From NCBI GenBank assembly GCA_022798155.1, contig JAAWLY010000015.1, forward strand, positions 1 to 20,630: a stretch of DNA of 20,630 nt, written 5' to 3'. The stretch is from Lawsonibacter sp. (lineage in GTDB: Bacteria > Bacillota > Clostridia > Oscillospirales > Oscillospiraceae). The position numbers and the translations under genes are program-made. The notes beneath the pieces are model-generated. The model was not told the origin of the DNA. It did no database searches and was given only the letters and a program-made list of their open reading frames with translations. The stretch's first letter is position 1; each line of letters opens with the position of its first letter. Positions 13,690-20,630 of the stretch are shown piece after piece.

Positions 13690-14235
13690 GTGCCCAAGAG
13701 CTATGAGTTCCACAGTACGTTTTCTCCAGAACAGCTGAGTTGGGAATTAAAAATATTTGTGCGGATGCACAACTCCCTTCACCGGAAGGAGTGTCCCATT
13801 TACTTAAAATGGAAAAGCGGGGATGAGTTTACCATTCGACAGACAGATATTTCCGCTGATTTCGGGTCCTGGAGTGTATCTGGAAAGACCAATCACTTCC
13901 TGTTTTGGCGTGCCGCATATGGCAGTGGAAAGGTGTGGTCCTTTCAGGATCCTTTCTGGGGCGTGATCCTGCCGGATGGAGCGGATGGCAGCGTAGTGCG
14001 GATCTGTACAGTGCCATGGACAAGGAGAATCCTAGCAATCCTTGGCGCGGGGCTGACATTTGCCGGGGTATGGGTTTCGATGTCGTCAGGCTCTTGGGAA
14101 CCGCTGCTGATTGTGCTGCTTTGCTTCGTACTGCTTTTTGCCCCTATGCTAAAATCAGGAAAAACTGAGAATAATTTTGCGCTTTTTGCGCTTTTAGAGG
14201 AAAAGCTGAGCGGTCCGCCGCCAAAAGAGGAGTAA
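13690..14235 (+). CDS. Hypothetical membrane protein, GTG start
   Basis: A 181-residue protein with a soluble N-terminal region (about 1-110; YEFHSTFSPEQLSWELKIFV, CPIYLKWKSGDEFTIRQ) and two membrane segments (about 113-131 and 137-155), then a cytoplasmic tail ending PPPKEE. The GTG at 13690 is preceded by GGGGAGGG with a 5-base gap; the frame extends back to a TTG at 13636 that lacks a good site. Base composition is AT-richer than the surrounding core genes. I do not recognise the family. It ends 6 bases before dnaE, and its last codons provide the dnaE ribosome binding site. Confidence 0.7.
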   Translation: MPKSYEFHSTFSPEQLSWELKIFVRMHNSLHRKECPIYLKWKSGDEFTIRQTDISADFGSWSVSGKTNHFLFWRAAYGSGKVWSFQDPFWGVILPDGADGSVVRICTVPWTRRILAILGAGLTFAGVWVSMSSGSWEPLLIVLLCFVLLFAPMLKSGKTENNFALFALLEEKLSGPPPKEE

Positions 14236-14241
14236 TGTTTT

Positions 14242-17200
14242 ATGTCCTTTGTCCATTTGCACCTACATACCGAATTTTCCCTTTTGGACGGCGCCTGCCG
14301 CATCAAGAAGTTGGTGGAGCGGGTGAAGGACCTGGGCCAGGAGGCGGTGGCCATCACCGACCACGGCTGTATGTACGGGGTGATCGACTTCTACCGGGCC
14401 TGCAAGGCGGCGGGCATCAAGCCCGTCATCGGCTGTGAGGTCTACGTGGCCCCCCGGGGGCGCACCCGGTTCCAGAAGGTCCACGAGTTCGACTCCCACT
14501 ACAATCACCTGGTCCTCCTGTGCCGGAATGAGGAGGGCTACCGCAACCTGTCCTATATGGTGTCCAAAGGCTATCTGGAGGGCTTTTACATCAAGCCCCG
14601 AATCGACCTGGATCTGCTGCGGGAACACGCCGCGGGCCTGATTGCCTGTTCCGCCTGTATGTCCGGTGAGATTTCCCGGCTGCTGATGGCGGGGGACTAC
14701 GACCAGGCGAAAGAGGTGGCTTTGGAGATGCGCGCCCTCTTCGGGGAGGACGGCTACTACCTGGAGCTCCAGGACCACGGCATCAAAGCCCAGAAGCAGG
14801 TGAACGCCCGGATTATCCGCCTCAGTGAGGAGACGGGAATCCCCCTCATCGCCACCAACGATGCCCACTACCTCCGGCGGGAGGATGCCGAGACGCAGGA
14901 CATCCTCATGTGCATTCAGACGGGCAAGACCCTGGACGACCCGGGCCGGATGCGCTTTGAGACCCGTGAGTTCTTTGTTAAGTCGGAGGAGGAGATGTCC
15001 GCCCTTTTCCCGGACCACCCGGAGGCAATTGAGAACACAGCGAAAATCGCGGAGCTGTGCAATGTGGACTTTGAGTTTGGCAAGTACCACCTGCCCCTGT
15101 TCCAGCTCCCCGAGGGCTGGACCGACGGGGAGGCCTATTTCCGCAAGCTGTGCATGGACGGCTTCGCCAAACGTTACCCGGACCAGCCCGAGGAGTACTT
15201 GAAGCAGCTGAACTATGAGATGGACATGATCCGCAGGATGGGCTTTGTGGACTACTTCCTCATCGTCTCCGATTTCATCGGCTACGCCAAGGGGAACGGC
15301 ATCCCGGTGGGGCCGGGCCGGGGGTCGGCGGCGGGGTCCATGGTGGCCTACTGCCTGAACATCACCAACGTGGACCCCATGGAGTACGGGCTGTACTTCG
15401 AGCGCTTCCTCAACCCGGAGCGGGTGTCCATGCCCGATATCGACATCGACTTTTGCCCCCGCCGGCGGCAGGAGGTCATCGAGTACGTGAAGCGGAAATA
15501 CGGCGAGGACCATGTGGCCCAGATCGTCACCTTCGGTACTATGGCCGCCCGGGGCTCCGTTCGGGACGTGGGGCGGGTGATGGGAGTGCCCTACGGCGAG
15601 GTGGATACCCTGGCCAAGCTGATCCCCAGCGGCCCGGGGGCGCTGCACATCACCCTGGAGGAGGCTTTAAAGCTGTCCAAGCAGCTGAAAGACGCCTACG
15701 ACGGCAGCCCCGCCACCAAAAAACTGATCGACACCGCCATGGCCATTGAGGGAATGCCCCGAAACACCTCCACCCACGCCGCCGGGGTGGTCATTACCCG
15801 CCGCCCGGTGGTGGACTACGTCCCCCTGGCCGCCAACGACGGCCAGCCCGTCACCCAGTATGTTATGACCACGCTGGAGGAGCTGGGGCTGCTCAAGATG
15901 GACTTTTTGGGCCTGCGCAACCTGACCGTGCTGGACGACGCGGCCAAGATGGTGCAGAAAAAGGAGCCCGGCTTTACCATCGACGCTGTCCCGGAGAACG
16001 ACCCGGCCACCATGGCCATGCTGGCCGAGGGGAAGACCTCGGGGGTGTTCCAGCTGGAGTCCGCCGGCATGACCGGGGTGTGTGTGGGTCTGAAACCCAA
16101 GAGCATTGAGGATATCTGTGCGGTGATTGCCCTGTACCGCCCGGGGCCCATGGACTCCATCCCGAAGTTTTTGGCCTGTGCCCAGGACCCGGCCAAGGTG
16201 ACCTACAAGGACCCCTCCCTGGTGCCCATCCTGTCCGGGACATACGGCTGCATCGTCTACCAGGAGCAGGTGATCCGCATCTTCCAGGACCTGGCGGGCT
16301 ACTCCCTGGGCCAGGCGGACATGGTGCGCCGGGCCATGAGCAAGAAGAAGGTCAAGGAGATTGAAAAGGAGCGGGAGGCCTTCCTCCACGGCGACCCCGA
16401 GCGGAACATCGCCGGCTGCGTGGCCAACGGAATACCCGAGGCGGCAGCTCAGGACATCTATAACGAGATGTACGACTTTGCCGAGTACGCCTTCAACAAG
16501 TCCCACTCCCTGGTGTACGCCATCGTGTGCTACCAGACCGCCTGGTTTAAGTGCCACCATCCGAAAGAGTATATGGCCGCCCTGCTCACCTCGGTGCTGG
16601 ACTCCACCGAGAAGGTAGCCGAGTACATCGCCGAGTGCAAGGAAATGGGCATCCAGCTGCTGCCTCCCGACGTGAACCAGTCGGGGGCCGACTTCACCGT
16701 GGTGGAGGAGGGCATCCGCTTCGGGCTGGTGGCCCTGAAAGGGGTGGGGCGGAGCTTCATCGCCAACCTGTTGTCTGAGCGGGAGAAAAACGGCCCCTTT
16801 GCCGATTTTATGGACTTCTGCGGCCGGCTGTTTGACCAGGATATGAACCGGCGGATGCTGGAGAGCCTGATTAAAAGCGGCGCCTTCGACACCATGGGCT
16901 GCCGCCGCTCCCAGTTGATGCAGGTCTACGGCCAGGTGCTGGACGGCATCGCCGCCGCTCGGAAGCGAAACGTGGAGGGCCAGCTGGACCTGTTCGGGTT
17001 TGGCGGCGGGGAGGAGACCACCCCCCTGCCCACGCTGGTGCTCCCAGACCTGCCTGAGTATACCCTCCAGGAGCTGATGACCATGGAGAAGGAGACCACC
17101 GGACTGTATCTTTCCGGCCACCCCATGGACCAGTATCGGGAGACCGTCAAACAGTTTGGGGCGGTGACCATCGGCTCGATTCTCACCGATTTTGCCCGGG

Positions 17201-17706
17201 AGGAGGGCCCCAGGGAGTATCGGGACGACCAGCGGGTGTCCATCGCGGGCGTGATCTCCACCTACCGCACCCGCACCACCCGGAACAACACCCTGATGGC
17301 CTATATCAACCTGGAGGACGACACCGCCTCTATGGAGCTGCTGTGCTTCTCCCGCCCCCTGAACGAGAGCGGCAGCTATATCCGGGAGAACAACGCCATT
17401 CTGGCCACCGGCAAGATCTCCGTCCGGGACGACAAGGAGCCCCAGCTGATGGTGGACTCCATCCGTCCCCTTACCGACCTGGAGCCGGCGGCCTCCGGGG
17501 GGACCCTGTACCTCCGTCTGCCCAGCCGGGAGGACCCCCGTCTGCGGAAGGTGCGGCTGGCCCTGTCCTTTTTCCCGGGGGAGAACCAGGTGGTGCTCTA
17601 CTTTGAGGACTGCAAGAAGCGGGTGGGCTCCCGGTGCGAGATTCACCCCGCCCTGGTGAAGGATCTGACCGAACGGCTGGGGCAGGAAAACGTGGTGGTA
17701 AAGTAG
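14242..17706 (+). CDS. dnaE: DNA polymerase III alpha subunit, DnaE type
   Basis: Replicative polymerase subunit of 1154 residues, full family length. The N-terminal PHP domain has HLHLHTEFSLLDGACRI (5-21) and ATNDAHYL (204-211). The polymerase core has GPGRGSAAGS (357-366), then PDIDIDF with catalytic Asp401 and Asp403, and KMDFLGLRNL with Asp554, so the three metal-binding aspartates are present. Fingers motifs include YRPGPMDSIP, YQEQVIRI and FNKSHSLVYA. A tandem helix-hairpin-helix region lies around 800-870 and an OB-fold around 995-1075 (VSIAGVISTYRTRTT). In Clostridia DnaE works beside PolC, which is not in this window. AGAGGAG is well placed before ATG 14242. No exonuclease insertion is seen. 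An mgtC gene follows after 22 bases without a terminator. Confidence 0.97.
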   Translation: MSFVHLHLHTEFSLLDGACRIKKLVERVKDLGQEAVAITDHGCMYGVIDFYRACKAAGIKPVIGCEVYVAPRGRTRFQKVHEFDSHYNHLVLLCRNEEGYRNLSYMVSKGYLEGFYIKPRIDLDLLREHAAGLIACSACMSGEISRLLMAGDYDQAKEVALEMRALFGEDGYYLELQDHGIKAQKQVNARIIRLSEETGIPLIATNDAHYLRREDAETQDILMCIQTGKTLDDPGRMRFETREFFVKSEEEMSALFPDHPEAIENTAKIAELCNVDFEFGKYHLPLFQLPEGWTDGEAYFRKLCMDGFAKRYPDQPEEYLKQLNYEMDMIRRMGFVDYFLIVSDFIGYAKGNGIPVGPGRGSAAGSMVAYCLNITNVDPMEYGLYFERFLNPERVSMPDIDIDFCPRRRQEVIEYVKRKYGEDHVAQIVTFGTMAARGSVRDVGRVMGVPYGEVDTLAKLIPSGPGALHITLEEALKLSKQLKDAYDGSPATKKLIDTAMAIEGMPRNTSTHAAGVVITRRPVVDYVPLAANDGQPVTQYVMTTLEELGLLKMDFLGLRNLTVLDDAAKMVQKKEPGFTIDAVPENDPATMAMLAEGKTSGVFQLESAGMTGVCVGLKPKSIEDICAVIALYRPGPMDSIPKFLACAQDPAKVTYKDPSLVPILSGTYGCIVYQEQVIRIFQDLAGYSLGQADMVRRAMSKKKVKEIEKEREAFLHGDPERNIAGCVANGIPEAAAQDIYNEMYDFAEYAFNKSHSLVYAIVCYQTAWFKCHHPKEYMAALLTSVLDSTEKVAEYIAECKEMGIQLLPPDVNQSGADFTVVEEGIRFGLVALKGVGRSFIANLLSEREKNGPFADFMDFCGRLFDQDMNRRMLESLIKSGAFDTMGCRRSQLMQVYGQVLDGIAAARKRNVEGQLDLFGFGGGEETTPLPTLVLPDLPEYTLQELMTMEKETTGLYLSGHPMDQYRETVKQFGAVTIGSILTDFAREEGPREYRDDQRVSIAGVISTYRTRTTRNNTLMAYINLEDDTASMELLCFSRPLNESGSYIRENNAILATGKISVRDDKEPQLMVDSIRPLTDLEPAASGGTLYLRLPSREDPRLRKVRLALSFFPGENQVVLYFEDCKKRVGSRCEIHPALVKDLTERLGQENVVVK

Positions 17707-17728
17707 CCAGGGAGAAAGAAGCGAGGGC

Positions 17729-18454
17729 ATGGAAATTTTAAGCTATCTGCGTCAATTTAATACCCCCTCTGTGCTGCTGCGGCTGACCCTGGCAGTGCTG
17801 TGCGGCGGGCTGATCGGCATCAACCGGGAGCACAAGCGGCGCCCGGCGGGGTTCCGCACCTATATGCTGGTGTGCCTGGGGGCGGCCCTGACGGGGATTT
17901 TAAGCCAGTATCTGTGGGTGATGATTAACACCCAGTGGGCGCAGGTGTCCGCCCTGCTGGACAAGAAGGTGGATGTGTCCCGCATCGGGGCCAAGGCCAT
18001 CGGCGGTGTGGGCTTTTTGGGGGCGGGCACCATCCTGGTTACCGAGCAGTGGGAGGTGAAGGGGCTGACCACCGCCGCAGGGCTGTGGGCCTCGGCCTGC
18101 CTGGGATTGGCCATCGGGGCCGGGTTTTATGAGGGGGTGCTGCTGGGCTTTTTCGCCATCTTCCTGAGCATCAAAGTGCTGCCCTATATCGAGGACACTA
18201 TTTTGGCCTACTCCCGGAATATGAACCTCTATGTGGAGCTGGTGTCCATGGAGCGGCTAAAGGACTTTATTGCCCTGCTCCGCTCTAAGAACATCCAGAT
18301 TTACGACATGGAGTTCGACCGCCAGCGGGGGCGGCGGAAAGGGGACCGGGGCGGCCTGGTGCTCTATCTCCGACTGCCCCGGAGCCAGTCCCACCCCAGG
18401 CTGATGACAGAGCTGTCATACAGCCCGGATGTGGATACCATCGATGAGATATAG
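17729..18454 (+). CDS. MgtC/SapB family membrane protein, copy 1
   Basis: A 241-residue inner-membrane protein. MgtC proteins of pathogens aid survival in low magnesium and in macrophages, partly by acting on the F1Fo ATPase; roles in gut Firmicutes are not established. The N-terminal half has about four to five membrane segments and the family signatures CGGLIGINREHKRRPAGFRT and GGVGFLGAGTILV, followed by KGLTTAAGLWASACLGLAIG. The cytoplasmic C-terminus (about 160-241) looks like the ACT-like domain of the longer members. The ribosome binding site is a GAGGG with short spacing. It is a paralogue of the next gene; see findings. Confidence 0.92.
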   Translation: MEILSYLRQFNTPSVLLRLTLAVLCGGLIGINREHKRRPAGFRTYMLVCLGAALTGILSQYLWVMINTQWAQVSALLDKKVDVSRIGAKAIGGVGFLGAGTILVTEQWEVKGLTTAAGLWASACLGLAIGAGFYEGVLLGFFAIFLSIKVLPYIEDTILAYSRNMNLYVELVSMERLKDFIALLRSKNIQIYDMEFDRQRGRRKGDRGGLVLYLRLPRSQSHPRLMTELSYSPDVDTIDEI

Positions 18455-18465
18455 GAGGCGGAGCA

Positions 18466-19155
18466 ATGCTGAAGAGCCTGAATTTTCTGCGGGAGCTAAG
18501 CATGGCGGGGGTGAGCGTCCGGGTACTGCTGGCCCTGTTGTGCGGCGGCGTTATAGGGATTGAGCGGGCGGAAAAGCGCCGCCCCGCCGGGTTCCGCACC
18601 CATATCCTTATCTGCCTGGGGGCGGCCATCACCGCCATGACCAGCGAGCACCTGTTTTTGAATATGCACTACTACCTGGACGTGGCCCGTATGGGGGCCG
18701 GGGTGGTGTCGGGCATCGGCTTTATCGGCGCGGGCACTATTATGGTCACCCGGCGGCAGCGGGTGAAAGGACTGACCACCGCCGCAGGGCTGTGGGTGGT
18801 GGCCATTGTGGGGTTGTGCTGCGGCTTTGGATTTTACGAGGGGGCGGTCTACACCACCGTTTTGGTGCTGGTTGCCGAGGTGTTCTTCTCCAAGCTGGAG
18901 TACCGTCTCATCCGGGAAAACAAGGAGATCACGGTGTGCGCGGAATATGAAAAGCCCTCCTGCCTGGAGGAGATGATGGAAAAATGCCACAACCTGGGGG
19001 TGAAGATCGTAGACGTGGAGATTACCCGCCGGGGGACGGAGGGCGGATGCTCCTCCGCCGTGCTGGTGCTCCGCTCCCGCCAGGGGGCGGGGAGAGAGGA
19101 GGTCCTCCGGGAGCTGTCCGGCGTGGAGGGCGTGTTCCGCGTTGTGGAGGCGTAA
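18466..19155 (+). CDS. MgtC/SapB family membrane protein, copy 2
   Basis: A 229-residue paralogue of the preceding gene, with the same layout: membrane segments in the first two thirds, signatures CGGVIGIERAEKRRPAGFRT and SGIGFIGAGTIMV, then KGLTTAAGLWVVAIVGL, and a C-terminal ACT-like region (about 150-229). It differs mainly in lacking the short insert between the second and third segments of copy 1 and in its tail. AGGAGG precedes ATG 18466, overlapping the stop of copy 1 within 12 bases. It is the last gene before a strong terminator, so dnaE and the pair probably share a transcript. Confidence 0.92.
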   Translation: MLKSLNFLRELSMAGVSVRVLLALLCGGVIGIERAEKRRPAGFRTHILICLGAAITAMTSEHLFLNMHYYLDVARMGAGVVSGIGFIGAGTIMVTRRQRVKGLTTAAGLWVVAIVGLCCGFGFYEGAVYTTVLVLVAEVFFSKLEYRLIRENKEITVCAEYEKPSCLEEMMEKCHNLGVKIVDVEITRRGTEGGCSSAVLVLRSRQGAGREEVLRELSGVEGVFRVVEA

Positions 19156-19159
19156 AAAG

Positions 19160-19184
19160 GCTCCCTCTCGGAGGGAGCTTTTTT
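19160..19184 (+). terminator. Rho-independent terminator after the mgtC pair
   Basis: Perfect 8-bp stem GCTCCCTC (19160-19167) / GAGGGAGC (19171-19178), loop TCG, then six T residues, 4 bases after the stop. Confidence 0.95.
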
Positions 19185-19185
19185 G

Positions 19186-19214
19186 TTGCCCTATTGGGAA
19201 AAATCTGATATAAT
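19186..19214 (+). promoter_or_regulatory. Promoter of the yjdF leader and gene
   Basis: TTGCCC (19186-19191), 17-bp spacer, perfect TATAAT (19209-19214). Transcription would begin near 19221 and produce a leader of about 115 bases before yjdF. Confidence 0.7.
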
Positions 19215-19220
19215 ATCCCC

Positions 19221-19327
19221 CGCAGGGATAAAAACACAGGACGGTTGGTAGTCCGCCCGCGGGCCGCGCTCCCGTCAGTAACCTTCCCTCCCGGGTCGTC
19301 CATTCTCTGACGCGAAAATCAGGGAGG
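19221..19327 (+). ncRNA. Probable yjdF-type riboswitch leader
   Basis: A long, structured, non-coding leader lies between a good promoter and a yjdF gene, exactly where the published yjdF RNA motif (azaaromatic-binding riboswitch) occurs. Visible pairings: GGAC (19239-19242) with GTCC (19251-19254), the alternative GGACG (19239-19243) with CGTCC (19297-19301), and CGTCAG (19273-19278) with CTGACG (19307-19312). The Shine-Dalgarno GGGAGG (19322-19327) is exactly complementary to CCTCCC (19287-19292), suggesting ligand control at translation initiation. Assignment to the class rests on gene context and recalled motif style, not on a covariance search. Confidence 0.75.
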
Positions 19328-19336
19328 AAATTGAAT

Positions 19337-19756
19337 ATGGACCGGAATTTTTGCTGTTTTACCGTGCTGTTCCAGCCGCCTTTCTGGGTGGGGATCGCGG
19401 AGCGGTGGGAGGAGTCGGGGTACTCGGCGGCCAAGGTGACCTTTGGCCCGGAGCCTACCGACGCCCAGTTGTACCAGTGGATCCAGAAGGAGTGGTACAG
19501 GCTGAAATTCAGTCCGGCGGCGGAGGGGGAGCGACCGGCAACGGAGCGAAAAAATCCCAAGCGGGCCCAGCGGGAGGCCAGGGAGGCCACCCGGCAGCAG
19601 GGGGTCAGCACCCGGGCCCAGCAGGCCCTCAGCCGCCAGCGGGAGCAGGAGGGACTGGCCCGAAAACGGGAGGCCAAAGGCCGCGAAGAACAGCGGCGGC
19701 AGGAAAAATACCTTCTGCGCCAACAGAAAAAGCGCGAGAAAAAGCGGGGCAGGTGA
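19337..19756 (+). CDS. yjdF: YjdF family protein (DUF2992)
   Basis: A 139-residue cytoplasmic protein. YjdF proteins are induced through the yjdF riboswitch by azaaromatic compounds and are thought to counter such toxic molecules; biochemical activity is unknown. The conserved N-terminal part (about 5-57) is typical: FTVLFQPPFWVGIAERWE, YSAAKVTFGPEPTD, WYRLKFSP. The C-terminal half is a highly charged, Arg/Lys/Gln/Glu-rich helix (about 68-139; RKNPKRAQREARE, TRAQQAL, LRQQKKREKKRGR). ATG 19337 has GGGAGG 9 bases upstream; the frame also allows TTG 19331, which is less likely. The last codons lie in a terminator-like hairpin. Confidence 0.93.
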   Translation: MDRNFCCFTVLFQPPFWVGIAERWEESGYSAAKVTFGPEPTDAQLYQWIQKEWYRLKFSPAAEGERPATERKNPKRAQREAREATRQQGVSTRAQQALSRQREQEGLARKREAKGREEQRRQEKYLLRQQKKREKKRGR

Positions 19757-19772
19757 AAACCTGTCCCGCTTT
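19741..19772 (-). terminator. Shared hairpin terminator between convergent yjdF and DUF1266 genes
   Basis: A 14-bp stem with one G-T pair: AAAGCGGGGCAGGT (19741-19754) / ACCTGTCCCGCTTT (19759-19772), loop GAAA. On the minus strand it is followed by a TTTTTCTC run, so it is a strong terminator for the minus-strand gene ending at 19779. On the plus strand the tail is only TTTGCTG. The left arm overlaps the last codons and stop of yjdF. Confidence 0.8.
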
Positions 19773-19778
19773 GCTGTG

Positions 19779-20471
19779 TCAGCCCAGAGGAAAATCCCAG
19801 GGAAGGTTATAGGGGCTATCCGGGCGGAGCCACAGGGCTTTGTGGGCGGCACGGCGCTGGTCCGCGCCGGGAGAGGGGTCCTCCATCCATTGCAGGCACC
19901 GGGCCAGAAAACTTTCGCTCATCTCCTGCCAGCCGGAGAAGGTCCGCTGGATAATTTTGCCCACCTGACAGGAACGCCGGACCATCTCCCGGCGGCTGAT
20001 CCAGCCCAGCCGGAAGGCGATGGCCAGCAACTGGGTACACCGGCACAGCTCCCAGGCCCGGTCCGACTGGGTCAGGCACTTCCGGATGCCGGGACCCACG
20101 CTCATGTACTCCACTGTCTCCAGCAGCTCCCTTTTGCTGTGGATGTCCCAGGGACTGTCCAGCATGTTCAAGAAGTACTGCCGCTGCTCCGGGCTGTTAT
20201 AAGGGCCCCGCCGTCCGCCCAGAAGGATGGGGGTGCTTTCGTAGTTGGGCATGAGGCTGTTGCCTGAGACGTACTCGCAGTTGTACAGGGCCCAGTTGGC
20301 ATATGAGCCAAAAATCCATTTTTCCAAGTCGTTTTGGGGCGTCAGGTCCTGGTCCCGCTTGCGCAGGGTGCTGCGGACGAACAGAACGATCACGACCAGC
20401 AGAACGATCAGCCCGGGCAGACCGGTTCGGACCGCAAGACCCAGTGCCAGTCCGAGCAGGGCGTAATACAT
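19779..20471 (-). CDS. DUF1266 domain protein with N-terminal membrane anchor
   Basis: A 230-residue protein. Residues about 3-33 are hydrophobic (one or two membrane passes: LLGLALGLAVR, LIVLLVVIVLFVRS), followed by a cytoplasmic domain. Residues about 105-225 match the DUF1266 pattern: a Trp-Asp-Ile start, DRAWELCRCTQLLAIAFRLG, WISRREM, and SGWQEMSESFLARCLQW. DUF1266 proteins include E. coli YbeU/YbeR and have no established function. On the minus strand GGAGG lies 7 bases before the ATG. It follows the rpmF terminator by about 30 bases and no clear promoter of its own is visible, so it may depend on readthrough. Confidence 0.8.
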   Translation of the reverse strand: MYYALLGLALGLAVRTGLPGLIVLLVVIVLFVRSTLRKRDQDLTPQNDLEKWIFGSYANWALYNCEYVSGNSLMPNYESTPILLGGRRGPYNSPEQRQYFLNMLDSPWDIHSKRELLETVEYMSVGPGIRKCLTQSDRAWELCRCTQLLAIAFRLGWISRREMVRRSCQVGKIIQRTFSGWQEMSESFLARCLQWMEDPSPGADQRRAAHKALWLRPDSPYNLPWDFPLG

Positions 20472-20494
20472 AAAAATTCCTCCAATTCAGCCGA

Positions 20495-20525
20495 AAAATA
20501 GGCCCCCTGGTATAACCAGGGGGCC
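20495..20525 (-). terminator. Terminator of rpmF
   Basis: Perfect 10-bp stem GGCCCCCTGG (20501-20510) / CCAGGGGGCC (20516-20525) with a 5-base loop. Read on the minus strand it is followed by TATTTTTC. It lies 7 bases beyond the rpmF stop codon. Confidence 0.9.
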
Positions 20526-20532
20526 GAAATGC

Positions 20533-20630
20533 TTACTGCTGGGCCTCAACCTGGCCGAAGGAACGGCCGTTATAGGTCAGGCAATTCTTGCACATACGGT
20601 GAGGCAGCCGGTAAGCCCCGCACTTGGGGC
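20533..20630 (-). CDS. rpmF: 50S ribosomal protein L32, 3' end only
   Basis: Thirty-one C-terminal residues are present; the 5' part lies beyond the window. Reading inward from 20630 the frame gives PKCGAYRLPHRMCKNC and then TYNGRSFGQVEAQQ. The two Cys-x-x-Cys halves of the L32 zinc ribbon are recognisable; the first Cys codon is split by the window edge (only its last two bases, GC, are seen). The tail after the ribbon is slightly longer than the common ending. rpmF usually lies after a DUF177/YceD gene, which is not visible. Confidence 0.9.
   Translation of the reverse strand, partial: PKCGAYRLPHRMCKNCLTYNGRSFGQVEAQQ

Noticed and set aside
14263..15648. 461-codon minus-strand open frame opposite dnaE
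   Set aside because: Same shadow effect of GC-rich codon use; no recognisable protein and no independent support.
15667..17730. 687-codon minus-strand open frame opposite dnaE
   Set aside because: It mirrors dnaE codon bias in a GC-rich gene; the protein is rich in His, Gln, Gly and Val with no domain, and dnaE on the plus strand is unambiguous.
19221..19327. Other riboswitch classes (TPP, SAM, ZTP, fluoride) for the 19221-19327 leader
   Set aside because: Their core motifs are not visible, and the downstream gene is yjdF, which has its own RNA class.

Overview
The window reads as chromosomal DNA of a high-GC Clostridia (Firmicutes), most like gut Oscillospiraceae/Ruminococcaceae. This rests on gene content and order (murB-rapZ-yvcK-whiA leading to dnaE, a yjdF gene behind a structured leader, a clostridial type IV pilus cluster), strong GGAGG-type ribosome binding sites and a GC-rich third codon position. 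The taxonomic call is inference; no rRNA is present.

Layout. 1-2149: 3' two thirds of carB, then a strong terminator. 2190-2265: an orphan consensus-like promoter running into a short hairpin. 2267-3466 (minus): a BTAD/SARP-type regulator with a C-terminal domain that looks like a degenerate GGDEF. 3467-3809: AT-rich divergent intergenic region with promoters and leader hairpins. 3810-4802: a transglutaminase-like lipoprotein. 4939-8769: a compact operon of pilC-like, four small single-pass membrane proteins, and pilT, closed by a strong terminator. 8883-12795: murB, rapZ, yvcK and whiA, with two inverted-orientation copies of a ~67-bp palindromic repeat flanking rapZ. 12792-14235: three small genes (hypothetical, GNAT acetyltransferase, hypothetical membrane protein) between whiA and dnaE. 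14242-19155: dnaE and two tandem mgtC/sapB paralogues, then a terminator. 19186-19756: promoter, probable yjdF riboswitch and yjdF. 19779-20471 (minus): a DUF1266 membrane protein. 20533-20630 (minus): 3' end of rpmF (ribosomal protein L32).

How it works together. murB, rapZ, yvcK and whiA link wall-precursor synthesis, carbon flux and cell division, a well-known conserved cluster; dnaE and the mgtC pair follow in the same direction with no visible terminator in between. The pilus operon supplies an inner-membrane platform and a retraction ATPase but no assembly ATPase, major pilin or prepilin peptidase, so those must lie elsewhere if the machine is complete. The transglutaminase lipoprotein just upstream ends at its own terminator and is probably a separate unit. 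No CRISPR array, tRNA, rRNA, insertion sequence or phage gene was seen.

The least ordinary items are the repeat pair around rapZ, the BTAD/degenerate-GGDEF regulator, the small-protein set inside the pilus operon, the orphan promoter-hairpin unit and the yjdF leader. All functional statements come from reading the sequence and family knowledge; no searches were run.
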